This document shows positions 8,142-16,674 of a DNA stretch of 64,000 bases, one piece after another. The first letter of the stretch is position 1, and each line of letters starts with the position of its first letter. The DNA comes from Pseudomonas migulae NBRC 103157 (GTDB lineage: Bacteria > Pseudomonadota > Gammaproteobacteria > Pseudomonadales > Pseudomonadaceae), in assembly GCF_002091715.1 (NCBI RefSeq), contig NZ_BDAG01000020.1:1-64000 (forward strand). Direction: 5' to 3'. The notes below the pieces were generated by a model. That model worked only from the letters and a program-made list of their open reading frames with translations. It ran no database searches and was not told where the DNA came from. Both the position numbers and the translations under genes were made by a program.

Positions 8142-10196
8142 ATGCCTCACGCCCCTACCCTGCAAAGTTTCATCGCCGGTCGCTGGATCGGCCAACACGG
8201 TGCCCAGGTGCTGCGCAGCGCCATCGACGGCCACGAGATTGCGCGCACCCACGAAGAGCGTCCGGACTTCGCCGAAGCCATCGAGCACGGTCGCCTCCAG
8301 GGCGTCAGCGGGTTGATGGCGCTGGATTTCCAGCAGCGCGCCCAGCGTCTCAAGGCATTGGCCTTGTACCTGAGCGAGCGCAAGGAACAGCTGTACGCGA
8401 TTTCCCACCACAGCGGCGCGACCCGCGCCGACAGCTGGATCGATATCGAAGGAGGCAACAGCACGCTGTTCACCTACGCCAGCCTCGGCTCGCGGGAGCT
8501 GCCCTCGGGCAACATCGTCCATGAAGGCCCGGCGATGCAGCTGAGCAAACTGGGGACCTTCGCCGGCACGCATATCCTGGTGCCACGCGGCGGCCTGGCG
8601 GTGCACATCAACGCCTTCAACTTCCCTATCTGGGGCATGCTGGAAAAGTTCGCGCCAAGCTTTCTCGCCGGCATGCCATGCATCGTCAAGCCGGCCAGCG
8701 CCACCAGCTACCTGACCGAAGCCGTGGTACGCCTGATGGACGAATCCGGTTTGCTGCCGGCGGGCAGCCTGCAATTGATCATCGGCAGCACCGGTGATTT
8801 GCTCGACCGCCTGCAAGGCCAGGACGTGGTGACGTTCACCGGTTCCGCCGACACCGCGGCCAAGCTGCGGGTCAACCCGAACCTGATCCGTCATTCGGTG
8901 CCGTTCAACGCCGAGGCCGACTCGCTGAACTGCGCGATCCTCGCCCCGGATGTCACGCCGGACGATGAAGAATTCGAGCTGTTCATCAAGGAAGTCGCCC
9001 GGGAAATGACCACCAAGGCCGGGCAGAAATGCACCGCCATCCGCCGTGCGATCGTGCCGGCCAGACACATCGATGCGGTCGCCAGCCGTTTGCGCGATCG
9101 GCTGAAGAAAGTCGTGGTCGGCGACCCGTCGGTGGAAGGTGTGCGCATGGGTGCGCTGGCCTCTCACGACCAGCAAAAAGACGTCGCCGAACGCCTGGAA
9201 AGCTTGCTGCAAAGCAGCGATATGCTGTTCGGCGCCCGCGACGGTTTTGAACCGCGTGGCGAGAACGTCAGCCAGGGTGCGTTCTTCGCGCCGACCCTGT
9301 TGCAGGCCCGCGACCCGCACGCCGAGGGTGGCGCCCACGACATCGAAGCGTTCGGTCCGGTCAGCACCTTGATGGCCTATGACGATCTGGATGAAGCACT
9401 GGTTCTGGCCGCTCGCGGCAAAGGCAGTCTGGTGGCGAGCTTGATCACCAAGGACCCGCAGATTGCCGCCAAAGCCATCCCGGTCGCGGCAGCCTGGCAC
9501 GGTCGCCTACTGGTGCTGGATCGTGAATCCGCTGCCGAATCCACCGGCCACGGCTCGCCCCTGCCACAACTCAAACATGGTGGCCCGGGTCGCGCCGGCG
9601 GCGGTGAGGAACTCGGTGGTTTGCGCGCGGTGAAGCACTACCTGCAACGCGCTGCGGTGCAAGGTTCCCCGACCATGCTGGCCGCCGTTACCGGCGAATA
9701 CGTGCGGGGCGCCAAGGTCATCGAAACCGACGTGCATCCGTTCCGCCGGTTCTTCCAGGACTTGCAGATCGGTGAGTCGCTGCTGACCCACCGTCGTACC
9801 GTGACCGAGGCTGATCTGGTGAACTTCGGTTGCCTGTCCGGCGATCATTTCTACATGCACTTCGACGAGATCGCGGCCAAGGAATCGCAATTCGGCAAAC
9901 GCATCGCCCATGGCTACTTTGTGCTGTCCGCGGCGGCCGGTCTGTTCGTGTCGCCAGCACCGGGTCCAGTATTGGCCAACTATGGCCTGGATACGTTGCG
10001 CTTCATCAACCCGGTGGGCATCGGCGACACCATCCAGGCGCGCCTGACCTGCAAACGCAAAATCGATCAGGGCAAAAAGAGCCCGCAGGGCATTCCACAG
10101 GGCGTGGTGGCGTGGGATGTGGAAGTCACCAACCAGCTGGGCGAACTGGTTGCCAGTTACGACATCCTCACATTGGTAGTAAAACGCGAGGACTAA
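8142..10196 (+). CDS. paaZ: bifunctional oxepin-CoA hydrolase / semialdehyde dehydrogenase
   Basis: PaaZ opens the oxepin-CoA ring and oxidises the resulting 3-oxo-5,6-dehydrosuberyl-CoA semialdehyde. Residues about 1-525 are an aldehyde dehydrogenase (VHINAFNFPIWGMLEKFAPS, VTFTGSADTAAKL, and the catalytic cysteine in AGQKCTAIRRAIVP). Residues about 540-680 are a MaoC-type hotdog hydratase with the catalytic Asp/His segment GDHFYMHFDE...GKRIAHGYFV. The total of 684 aa is the normal length of the fused enzyme. The ATG at 8142 is chosen; a GTG lies directly before it, but GAGGA is better spaced to the ATG. It is the last gene of the cluster in this window. Confidence 0.95.
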   Translation: MPHAPTLQSFIAGRWIGQHGAQVLRSAIDGHEIARTHEERPDFAEAIEHGRLQGVSGLMALDFQQRAQRLKALALYLSERKEQLYAISHHSGATRADSWIDIEGGNSTLFTYASLGSRELPSGNIVHEGPAMQLSKLGTFAGTHILVPRGGLAVHINAFNFPIWGMLEKFAPSFLAGMPCIVKPASATSYLTEAVVRLMDESGLLPAGSLQLIIGSTGDLLDRLQGQDVVTFTGSADTAAKLRVNPNLIRHSVPFNAEADSLNCAILAPDVTPDDEEFELFIKEVAREMTTKAGQKCTAIRRAIVPARHIDAVASRLRDRLKKVVVGDPSVEGVRMGALASHDQQKDVAERLESLLQSSDMLFGARDGFEPRGENVSQGAFFAPTLLQARDPHAEGGAHDIEAFGPVSTLMAYDDLDEALVLAARGKGSLVASLITKDPQIAAKAIPVAAAWHGRLLVLDRESAAESTGHGSPLPQLKHGGPGRAGGGEELGGLRAVKHYLQRAAVQGSPTMLAAVTGEYVRGAKVIETDVHPFRRFFQDLQIGESLLTHRRTVTEADLVNFGCLSGDHFYMHFDEIAAKESQFGKRIAHGYFVLSAAAGLFVSPAPGPVLANYGLDTLRFINPVGIGDTIQARLTCKRKIDQGKKSPQGIPQGVVAWDVEVTNQLGELVASYDILTLVVKRED

Positions 10197-10206
10197 CACC
10201 GTCCTG

Positions 10207-10650
10207 CAGGAGCCGGCTTGCTGGCGATGCAGGCAACTCGGTGCAACTGGATGACCGAGGTGATGCCGTCGCCAGCAAGCCGGCTCCTACAACAGCGAAA
10301 CAACTCCGATCGCGAGCCGACGCTCAGCTTCAAGTACAGATTCTTGCGATGCAGGCGCACCGTCTGCGAGACGCGAGAATCAACTCACCCCGTAGGAGCC
10401 GGCTTGCTGGCGATGCAGGCAACTCGGTGCAACTGGATGACCGAGGTGATGCCATCGCCAGCAAGCCGGCTCCTACAACAGCGAAACAACTCCGACCGCG
10501 AGCCGACGCTCAGCTTCAAGTACAGATTCTTGCGATGCAGGCGCACCGTCTGCGAGACGCGAGAATCAACTCACCCTGCAGGAGCCGGCTTGCTGGCGAT
10601 GCAGGCAACTCGGTGCAACTGGATGACCGAGGTGATGCCGTCGCCAGCAG
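10207..10650. repeat. 186-bp tandem REP array, 2.4 copies
   Basis: The same 186-bp unit starts at about 10208, 10394 and 10580, with only a few point differences between copies. Each unit is a REP pair (GGAGCCGGCTTGCTGGCGAT with its inverse) plus about 100 bp of non-REP sequence. The third copy stops abruptly near 10650, in the middle of the right-hand palindrome arm, where MFS coding sequence begins. This fills the gap between paaZ and the MFS gene and also supplies the last codons of that gene. Confidence 0.92.
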
Positions 10651-11748
10651 CATCGCCAGCGCACCGCACACCATCAAGGTTTCACCCAACGCCTGTGCCC
10701 AGCCTGCCAGCATCAGCCCGCCACCAATCAACAGGTAATACAGCAAACCAAACAACGCACCCGCCGTGCCCAGCCGATCCCCGTAACCGGCCAGTGCCGA
10801 GCCGAGAACGTTCGGGATGGCCATGCCGAACGCCAGCACCACCAACAGCATCGGCAACACAAACAAAGGGCTTTCTGCAAACAGCAATACGCCACCGCCC
10901 CCGACCAGTTGCAGCGTCGTTGCCACCTGAATCAGCTGCGGGCCGCTCACACCTCGATGCAGCAGCCGCTTGTTAAGCCAGGCGCCAAGACCGGAACCCA
11001 ACGCCAGAATGACCCCGCTGTAACCAAACCACTGCGCACTCAGGCCCAATCGCTGAAACGCGAAAGGACCGAGGCTGTAGTAGCTGAACAGAGCAACGTT
11101 GAAAAGCGCCACCAGCAGCGCCGAACGCCAGATATCGCGGTCGCCGAGCATTTGCCACAGCGTCTCGAACAGGGCTGGCGTTGCTACAGGTGGCGGTCGT
11201 GTTTCGGGCAAGACGCGCAGGCACCAGAGCCATAACGCCGAGGACAACAGCAACAGGCACGCCACCACACCTCGATAACCGAAACCTTCCACCAGGCTCG
11301 CCCCGGTGAACAATCCAATCGCCGGGCTCGCCGCCAGGGCGATGCCCATTGCCGAAAATACTTGCGCCAGCTCCGCACCCTTGAAGCGGTCACGCAGGAC
11401 GGTTTGCGTCACCACCGAGCCCACTGCCGCACCGAACGCGGCCAGTGCTTGCGCCATCAACAATGCATCGAATGTGCGGACGTTCAGCGCCAGCGTGGAT
11501 GCACCGGCGTACAACGCCAGACCAGCGAGCATTGACGGTCGACGTCCGAGGCGATCGCACATCCGGCCCCAGACCACCACGCCGAATGCGAAGGCCAGGA
11601 AATACACCGACAGCATCTGCGCAGTCTCTTGCGCAGTGACGATGAACGCCTGGCCAATGTCTGCCAACGCCGGGCTGTAAAGGGTTTGGGCGATCTGCGC
11701 AAACATCAGCAAGGCAATAGCCAACACCAGCAGGCTTCTGGAATTCAT
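10516..11748 (-). CDS. MFS efflux transporter with REP-encoded C-terminus
   Basis: This is a twelve-helix major facilitator transporter resembling Bcr/CflA-type drug exporters: GRMCDRLGRRPSML between helices 2 and 3, and conserved LRDRFKGAELAQVFSAMG. The substrate is unknown. Residues 1 to about 367 are ordinary MFS sequence. The last roughly 43 residues (from TASPRSSSC onward) are translated from the REP array, rich in Arg, Ser and Cys and unlike any transporter end. The original 3' end therefore appears to have been replaced. It is divergent from an AraC regulator that probably controls it. The ATG at 11748 was chosen over a GTG one codon upstream. Confidence 0.8.
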   Translation of the reverse strand: MNSRSLLVLAIALLMFAQIAQTLYSPALADIGQAFIVTAQETAQMLSVYFLAFAFGVVVWGRMCDRLGRRPSMLAGLALYAGASTLALNVRTFDALLMAQALAAFGAAVGSVVTQTVLRDRFKGAELAQVFSAMGIALAASPAIGLFTGASLVEGFGYRGVVACLLLLSSALWLWCLRVLPETRPPPVATPALFETLWQMLGDRDIWRSALLVALFNVALFSYYSLGPFAFQRLGLSAQWFGYSGVILALGSGLGAWLNKRLLHRGVSGPQLIQVATTLQLVGGGGVLLFAESPLFVLPMLLVVLAFGMAIPNVLGSALAGYGDRLGTAGALFGLLYYLLIGGGLMLAGWAQALGETLMVCGALAMLLATASPRSSSCTELPASPASRLLQGELILASRRRCACIARICT

Positions 11749-11848
11749 CACGGCTTCACTCTTCAGGAAAAACTGGCGAGCAGCTTAATTAGCCGTGACT
11801 GACGTACTATCAAAATCCTGACAACTAATCGATGAAATCGGACAAACC

Positions 11849-12613
11849 ATGGCTTGGCTCGATGCCCGCGCCCGATTCGACCCCGACCGCTACACGGCCC
11901 CCGTCATCGGTATCGCCGCGACCCTTGGCGATCACGATTCAGACGTGCATCAGCATCAACGTGGCCAGCTGCTGTTCACCCGAAAAGGCTGCACCCGAAT
12001 TACCCTGGCGCAGCAGTTATGCCTGCTGCCACCCTCCCGCGCCGCGTGGATTCCGTCCGGGGTGGCGCACCGCGCAGTGATGCAGCAGAGCGTCGACTAC
12101 CGCTCGATTTACCTGACACCCGCCTTGTGCGCCGAGCTCCCGCAACAGGTCTGTGTGATTGAGGTCAGCCCGCTACTGCGCGCGGTGCTGGAGCCGATCG
12201 CCCTCGCCGACTTCGACACCGATTGGCAGCACGGTAAATTCGTTCACCTGCTGGGCCTGTGCCTCAGCGAAATTCGCGATGCCGCTCAACAACCGATGCT
12301 GCTGCCGTTGCCTTGGGACAAACGCCTGGCGCCCCTGCTCGCATCGCTCGATCAGTTGCCACCCGAACTTCAGGTTCTGGAAGCGCAGATCGGCGCCAGC
12401 GGCCGCACCATCGGCCGAATCTTCCAGCGAGAAACCGGCATGAGCTATCAGCAATGGCGCCAACAGTGGCGGTTGATGCGCGCCGTCGAATTGCTCGCCA
12501 CCGGACGAAACATCGGTTACAGCGCGTTCGAACTGGGGTTTGCCAGCGACAGCGCCTTCATCGCTTTCTTCAAGGACATGACGGGCATCACCCCCGGTGC
12601 GTGGCTGAAATAA
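11849..12613 (+). CDS. AraC-family transcriptional regulator with cupin domain
   Basis: The 254 aa product has an N-terminal cupin-like ligand domain (HDSDVHQHQRGQLLFTRKG, then IPSGVAHRAVM, about residues 28-75). A C-terminal double helix-turn-helix of the AraC type follows (GASGRTIGRIFQRETGMSY and SDSAFIAFFKDMTGITPGAW, about residues 175-254). It is divergent from the MFS gene across about 100 bp, the usual layout for a regulator and the exporter it controls. The inducer is unknown. The start ATG has only a weak ribosome site. Confidence 0.9.
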   Translation: MAWLDARARFDPDRYTAPVIGIAATLGDHDSDVHQHQRGQLLFTRKGCTRITLAQQLCLLPPSRAAWIPSGVAHRAVMQQSVDYRSIYLTPALCAELPQQVCVIEVSPLLRAVLEPIALADFDTDWQHGKFVHLLGLCLSEIRDAAQQPMLLPLPWDKRLAPLLASLDQLPPELQVLEAQIGASGRTIGRIFQRETGMSYQQWRQQWRLMRAVELLATGRNIGYSAFELGFASDSAFIAFFKDMTGITPGAWLK

Positions 12614-12650
12614 TTACCTGACGACCGGCGACAAAAATAAATTGCCACTA

Positions 12651-12670
12651 AATATGACATGCGTCATATT
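12651..12670. promoter_or_regulatory. palindromic operator candidate before efflux pair
   Basis: AATATGAC and GTCATATT are perfect inverted arms of 8 bp around a 4-bp ATGC centre. The site lies 40 bp upstream of the HlyD-type gene start. This is a good size for a MarR- or TetR-type repressor; no such gene is adjacent, so the regulator is unknown. Confidence 0.5.
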
Positions 12671-12710
12671 ACGCTCGTAATTAAATGCGGTTTCCTACAG
12701 GTAATCCTCT

Positions 12711-13832
12711 ATGACCAGCATGCCTCACGTTGAGCCCGACCTGGCTGTCCCGGTGACCACTCCAAAGCCTCCCCTGCTCAAGCGCCTGATCTTGCTGACT
12801 CTGGCCATTGCCGCTCTGGTGTTTGCGGGTTTCTACGCAGCCCATTGGTGGACCGCCGGCCGCTTCATCGAAGAAACCGACGATGCCTACATCGGTGGCG
12901 ACGTGACGGTGATCGGGCCGAAGGTCGCGGGTTACATCGAAGAAGTGCTGGTCACCGACAACCAGAAAGTGAAGGCCGGTGATGTGCTGATCCGCCTCGA
13001 CGCCCGCGACTACCGCGCCAACCTGGCCAAGGCCGAAGGTGCGGTCGCCGCAGAAGAAGCCTTGCTCGCCAACCTCGATGCCACGGAACAACTGCAACAG
13101 GCCGTGATCGGTCAGGCCCGCGCCGGGATCGATGCCGCCGGTGCCGAGACCGCCCGCTCCCGGGATGACGATGCGCGCTACAAAAAACTGGTCGGCAGCA
13201 ACGCTGTCTCGGTCGAAAGCGCTCAACGCGCCAACGCCACCTTCAAGACCGCCCAGGCACTCAGTGCCCGGGCCCAGGCCGAACTGCTGGCCGCGCAACG
13301 TCAGTTGAACGTGATCGCCACGCAGAAACAACAAGCTCGCGCCGCGCTGATGCAGGCCCGCGCCGAGCGTGATCTGGCGCAACTGAACGTCGGTTACACC
13401 GAACTGCGCGCCCCCATCGATGGCGTGATCGGCAACCGCCGGGCGCGGGTCGGCGCGTATGCACAGGCCGGTTCGCAACAGTTATCGGTGGTGCCGGCGA
13501 GCGGGCTGTGGGTCGATGCCAACTTCAAGGAAGACCAACTGGCGCGCATGATTCCGGGCCAACGGGTGGTCATTCATGCCGACGTGCTCTCGGGCCAGGC
13601 ATTCCACGGTCATCTGGACAGTCTCGCGCCAGCCAGTGGCTCGCAGTTCAGCGTGTTGCCACCGGAAAACGCCACCGGCAACTTCACCAAGATCGTGCAA
13701 CGAGTGCCGGTGCGGATCGTGCTCGATCCAGCCGATGGCGTGCTCGGTCATTTGCGTCCGGGCCTTTCAGTGACCGCTGAAGTGGATACGCGCAAGGAGC
13801 CTGAAACCCCAGCCGTGGCCAGCGCGCCATGA
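12711..13832 (+). CDS. EmrA-like periplasmic adaptor of efflux pump
   Basis: This HlyD-family membrane fusion protein (373 aa) links an inner-membrane transporter to an outer-membrane channel. An N-terminal anchor helix lies at about residues 22-45. The biotinyl-lipoyl halves follow (ETDDAYIGGDVTVIGPKVAG and later APIDGVIGNRRARVGAYAQ), separated by a long coiled coil at about residues 95-215. The ETDDAY motif is characteristic of EmrA. Its stop overlaps the next gene by 4 bp, so the two form an operon. No outer-membrane factor is encoded beside them. Confidence 0.92.
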   Translation: MTSMPHVEPDLAVPVTTPKPPLLKRLILLTLAIAALVFAGFYAAHWWTAGRFIEETDDAYIGGDVTVIGPKVAGYIEEVLVTDNQKVKAGDVLIRLDARDYRANLAKAEGAVAAEEALLANLDATEQLQQAVIGQARAGIDAAGAETARSRDDDARYKKLVGSNAVSVESAQRANATFKTAQALSARAQAELLAAQRQLNVIATQKQQARAALMQARAERDLAQLNVGYTELRAPIDGVIGNRRARVGAYAQAGSQQLSVVPASGLWVDANFKEDQLARMIPGQRVVIHADVLSGQAFHGHLDSLAPASGSQFSVLPPENATGNFTKIVQRVPVRIVLDPADGVLGHLRPGLSVTAEVDTRKEPETPAVASAP

Positions 13833-15421
13833 GCCGCGCCCTCGCCGCCCCTGCGCAACCGTTCAACGCCGCCAGCATGGCGACGGCGACCAAGGTCTTT
13901 GCCTTCGCCACCATGTGCATGGGCATGTTCATTGCGCTGCTGGATATCCAGATCGTTTCGGCCTCGTTGCGCGATATCGGCGGCGGGCTGTCGGCAGGCA
14001 CTGACGAAACCGCCTGGGTGCAGACCAGCTACTTGATCGCCGAAATCATCGTGATTCCGCTGTCCGGCTGGCTCTCGCGCGTGTTCTCGACCCGCTGGCT
14101 GTTCTGCGCATCCGCGGTGGGTTTCACCCTGGCCAGCCTGCTCTGCGGCGCGGCCTGGAACATCCAGAGCATGATCGCCTTCCGCGCCCTGCAAGGGTTT
14201 CTCGGCGGCTCGATGATCCCGCTGGTGTTCACCACCGCGTTCTTTTTCTTCACCGGCAAACAACGGGTGATCGCCGCCGCGACCATCGGTGCAGTGGCGT
14301 CACTGGCGCCGACACTGGGCCCGGTGATCGGCGGCTGGATCACCGACGTTTCCTCCTGGCACTGGCTGTTCTACATCAACCTGGTGCCGGGGATTTTCGT
14401 CGCGGTGGCGGTGCCGATGCTGGTGAAAATCGATCAGCCGGAACTGTCGCTGCTCAAGGGCGCCGACTACCTCAGCATGGTGTTTTTGGCGTTGTTTCTC
14501 GGCTGCCTGGAATACACCCTCGAAGAAGGCCCGCGCTGGAACTGGTTCAGTGACCGCACGATTCTGACCACCGCATGGATCAGTGGCCTGGCGGGCCTGG
14601 CGTTCATCGGCCGAACCTTGCATGTGGCCAATCCGATTGTCGATTTGCGCGCCCTGAAAGACCGCAACTTCGCCCTCGGTTGTTTCTTCTCGTTCGTCAC
14701 CGGGATCGGCCTGTTCGCCACCATTTACCTGACGCCGCTGTTTCTTGGCCGAGTACGTGGCTACGGCGCGCTGGACATTGGTCTGGCGGTTTTTTCCACC
14801 GGGGTGTTCCAGATCATGGCGATTCCGCTGTACGCCTTTCTGGCCAACCGCATCGATCTACGCTGGATCATGATGACCGGCCTTGGCTTGTTCGCGTTGT
14901 CGATGTGGGATTTCAGCCCGATCACCCATGACTGGGGGGCCAAGGAGTTAATGTTGCCGCAGGCCCTGCGCGGGATTGCCCAGCAACTGGCGGTGCCGCC
15001 CGCAGTGACGTTGACCCTCGGCGGACTGGCGCCCGCCCGGCTCAAACATGCGTCGGGATTGTTCAACTTGATGCGAAACCTGGGGGGCGCCATTGGCATC
15101 GCCGCCTGCGCAACGATCCTCAATGACCGGACCAATCTGCACTTCACCCGCCTGGCGGAAAACCTCAACAGCACCAACGAGGCGCTGAACCAGTGGCTGT
15201 CCCAGGTCGGCAACAACTTCGCCGCCCTCGGCCAGAGCGGTGACACCGGTGTCACCGCCAGCCTGCATCAGCTATGGCTGCTGACCTATCGCGAAGCACA
15301 GACACAAACCTACGGCGACGCATTTTTGATGATCGGGGTCTGCTTCGTCATCGCCACGGCGATGGTGCCCTTGATGCGCAAGGTGCAACCACCGGCCGCG
15401 CCGTCAGCTGATGCTCACTGA
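13829..15421 (+). CDS. EmrB-like DHA2 multidrug transporter
   Basis: This 530-residue member of the 14-helix DHA2 drug:proton antiporter family works with the preceding adaptor. Early signature motifs are FIALLDIQIVSASLRDIGGG (helix 1) and AWVQTSYLIAEIIVIPLSGW (helix 2). Motif C-like sequence GPVIGGWITDVSSW lies near residue 170. The ATG overlaps the adaptor stop by ATGA. The substrate cannot be told from sequence. Confidence 0.92.
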   Translation: MSRALAAPAQPFNAASMATATKVFAFATMCMGMFIALLDIQIVSASLRDIGGGLSAGTDETAWVQTSYLIAEIIVIPLSGWLSRVFSTRWLFCASAVGFTLASLLCGAAWNIQSMIAFRALQGFLGGSMIPLVFTTAFFFFTGKQRVIAAATIGAVASLAPTLGPVIGGWITDVSSWHWLFYINLVPGIFVAVAVPMLVKIDQPELSLLKGADYLSMVFLALFLGCLEYTLEEGPRWNWFSDRTILTTAWISGLAGLAFIGRTLHVANPIVDLRALKDRNFALGCFFSFVTGIGLFATIYLTPLFLGRVRGYGALDIGLAVFSTGVFQIMAIPLYAFLANRIDLRWIMMTGLGLFALSMWDFSPITHDWGAKELMLPQALRGIAQQLAVPPAVTLTLGGLAPARLKHASGLFNLMRNLGGAIGIAACATILNDRTNLHFTRLAENLNSTNEALNQWLSQVGNNFAALGQSGDTGVTASLHQLWLLTYREAQTQTYGDAFLMIGVCFVIATAMVPLMRKVQPPAAPSADAH

Positions 15422-15862
15422 TCAGGCCTGAGGCATTTTACGGAAGCCTACCGCCAGGCGATTCCAGCTGTTGATGGTAGAAATCGCCACGGTCAGGTCG
15501 ACCATTTCCTTGGGGCTGAACTGTGCAGCGACCACGTCGTAATCTTCGTCCGGGGCGTGGGTCAGGCTCAGTTGAGTCAAGGATTCGGTCCACAGCAGCG
15601 CAGCGCGTTCGCGATCGCTGAAGAACGGCGCCTCGCGCCAGGCCGTTACAGCGAACAGGCGACGCGGTGTTTCCCCGCCCTTGATGGCATCGGCGGTGTG
15701 CATGTCGATGCAGAAGGCACAGCCATTGATTTGCGACGCACGCAGCTTGACCAGTTCGATCAGGTTTTTTTCCAGTGGCAGCTTCGAGACGGCGGTTTCC
15801 AGCGCGATCATCGCTTTCAGTGCATCAGGGGAAGCGGTGTAGAAATCGATACGAGGTTTCAT
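15422..15862 (-). CDS. AhpD-like carboxymuconolactone decarboxylase-family protein
   Basis: This 146-residue alpha-helical protein has the AhpD core motif CAFCIDMHTADA (two cysteines with a following histidine), typical of small alkylhydroperoxidase-like proteins. It probably acts as a thiol-dependent peroxidase or reductase. The start at 15862 has GGAG before it; an in-frame ATG six codons upstream does not. Its stop codon abuts the stop of the convergent emrB-like gene with no gap. Confidence 0.9.
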   Translation of the reverse strand: MKPRIDFYTASPDALKAMIALETAVSKLPLEKNLIELVKLRASQINGCAFCIDMHTADAIKGGETPRRLFAVTAWREAPFFSDRERAALLWTESLTQLSLTHAPDEDYDVVAAQFSPKEMVDLTVAISTINSWNRLAVGFRKMPQA

Positions 15863-15966
15863 GGCGGACTCCAGTAGCAAGTGGGGATGGAGCTAAGTTA
15901 ATCCCGCAGACCCACTACTCAAATAGCCAATACTCCAGAAGTCGAGGAGGCCACTGACGATCCCTT

Positions 15967-16051
15967 GTAGGAGCCGGCTTGCTGGCGATGCGGGCAACTC
16001 GGAGCAAATGGATGACCAGGGTGATGCTATCGCCAGCAAGCCGGCTCCTAC
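15967..16051. repeat. paired REP palindrome (GGAGCCGGCTTGCTGGCGA family)
   Basis: TGTAGGAGCCGGCTTGCTGG and its inverse CCAGCAAGCCGGCTCCTACA flank about 45 bp. Its middle is similar to the tandem units at 10207-10650, so the two probably share a recent source. It fills most of the gap between the AhpD-like gene and fecI. Confidence 0.85.
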
Positions 16052-16112
16052 AGGGTACGAAAAATAGTCTGTCAGGCTGATTGCCAGTACTTGGTCCGCG
16101 CCACTAGAATGC

Positions 16113-16133
16113 GATCAATTCTTAATTGCAATC
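16113..16133. promoter_or_regulatory. possible Fur box before the ECF sigma gene
   Basis: GATCAATT and AATTGCAATC flank a CTT centre, giving an AT-rich imperfect palindrome 35 bp before the sigma-factor start. FecI-type genes in Pseudomonas are normally Fur-repressed. The match to the consensus is weak, so this is a tentative call. Confidence 0.35.
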
Positions 16134-16167
16134 AGGCCAGGACGCCCGAAACGAGTATCTGTCCCCT

Positions 16168-16674
16168 ATGTCGTCAGCCGACCAGCCTTCGAACCAGCAA
16201 ATCCATACCCTCTATAGCGAACACCACGGTTGGCTTCAGGGATGGTTGCATCGAAAACTCGGCAACCGCTGCGACGCGGCCGATCTGGCCCACGATACGT
16301 TCCTGCGCCTGTTGACCCGGCAAGTCGTCAAACCCTTGGGCAGCGAGCCCCGTGCCTTGCTGACGCACATCGCCAAGGGCCTGGTGATCGATCGCTGGCG
16401 ACGTCAGGACATCGAGCGCGCCTATCTGGAAACCATCGCTCAACTGCCGCTCGCCGAGGTCCCGTCGCCGGAAACCCGCCTGCTGATTCTCGAAACCCTG
16501 ATGCGCATCGAAGCGTTGTTGCGCGAATTGCCGACGGTCACTCGCGACACCTTCATGCTGTCGCAGATCGAAGGGCTGACTTACGCGCAGATCGCCGAGC
16601 GACTGAGTGTGTCGCTGATCACCGTCAAACGGCACATGCGTGCCGCGTTCATTGCCTGCCTGAGTGTCGCCTGA
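16168..16674 (+). CDS. FecI-type ECF sigma factor
   Basis: This iron-starvation extracytoplasmic-function sigma factor (168 aa) probably transcribes the receptor gene downstream. Region 2 includes CDAADLAHDTFLRLL and the region 2.4 helix LLTHIAKGLVIDRWRRQDIE. Region 4 includes DTFMLSQIEGLTYAQIAERL followed by SLITVKRHM. The ATG at 16168 gives a normal FecI length; a further in-frame ATG 14 codons upstream has no better ribosome site. The stop overlaps the fecR start by one base. Confidence 0.92.
   Translation: MSSADQPSNQQIHTLYSEHHGWLQGWLHRKLGNRCDAADLAHDTFLRLLTRQVVKPLGSEPRALLTHIAKGLVIDRWRRQDIERAYLETIAQLPLAEVPSPETRLLILETLMRIEALLRELPTVTRDTFMLSQIEGLTYAQIAERLSVSLITVKRHMRAAFIACLSVA

Noticed and set aside
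10207..10650. CRISPR-like array
   Set aside because: The period is 186 bp and the copied part includes the spacer sequence, so units are tandem REP duplications rather than short repeats with unique spacers. No cas genes are present.
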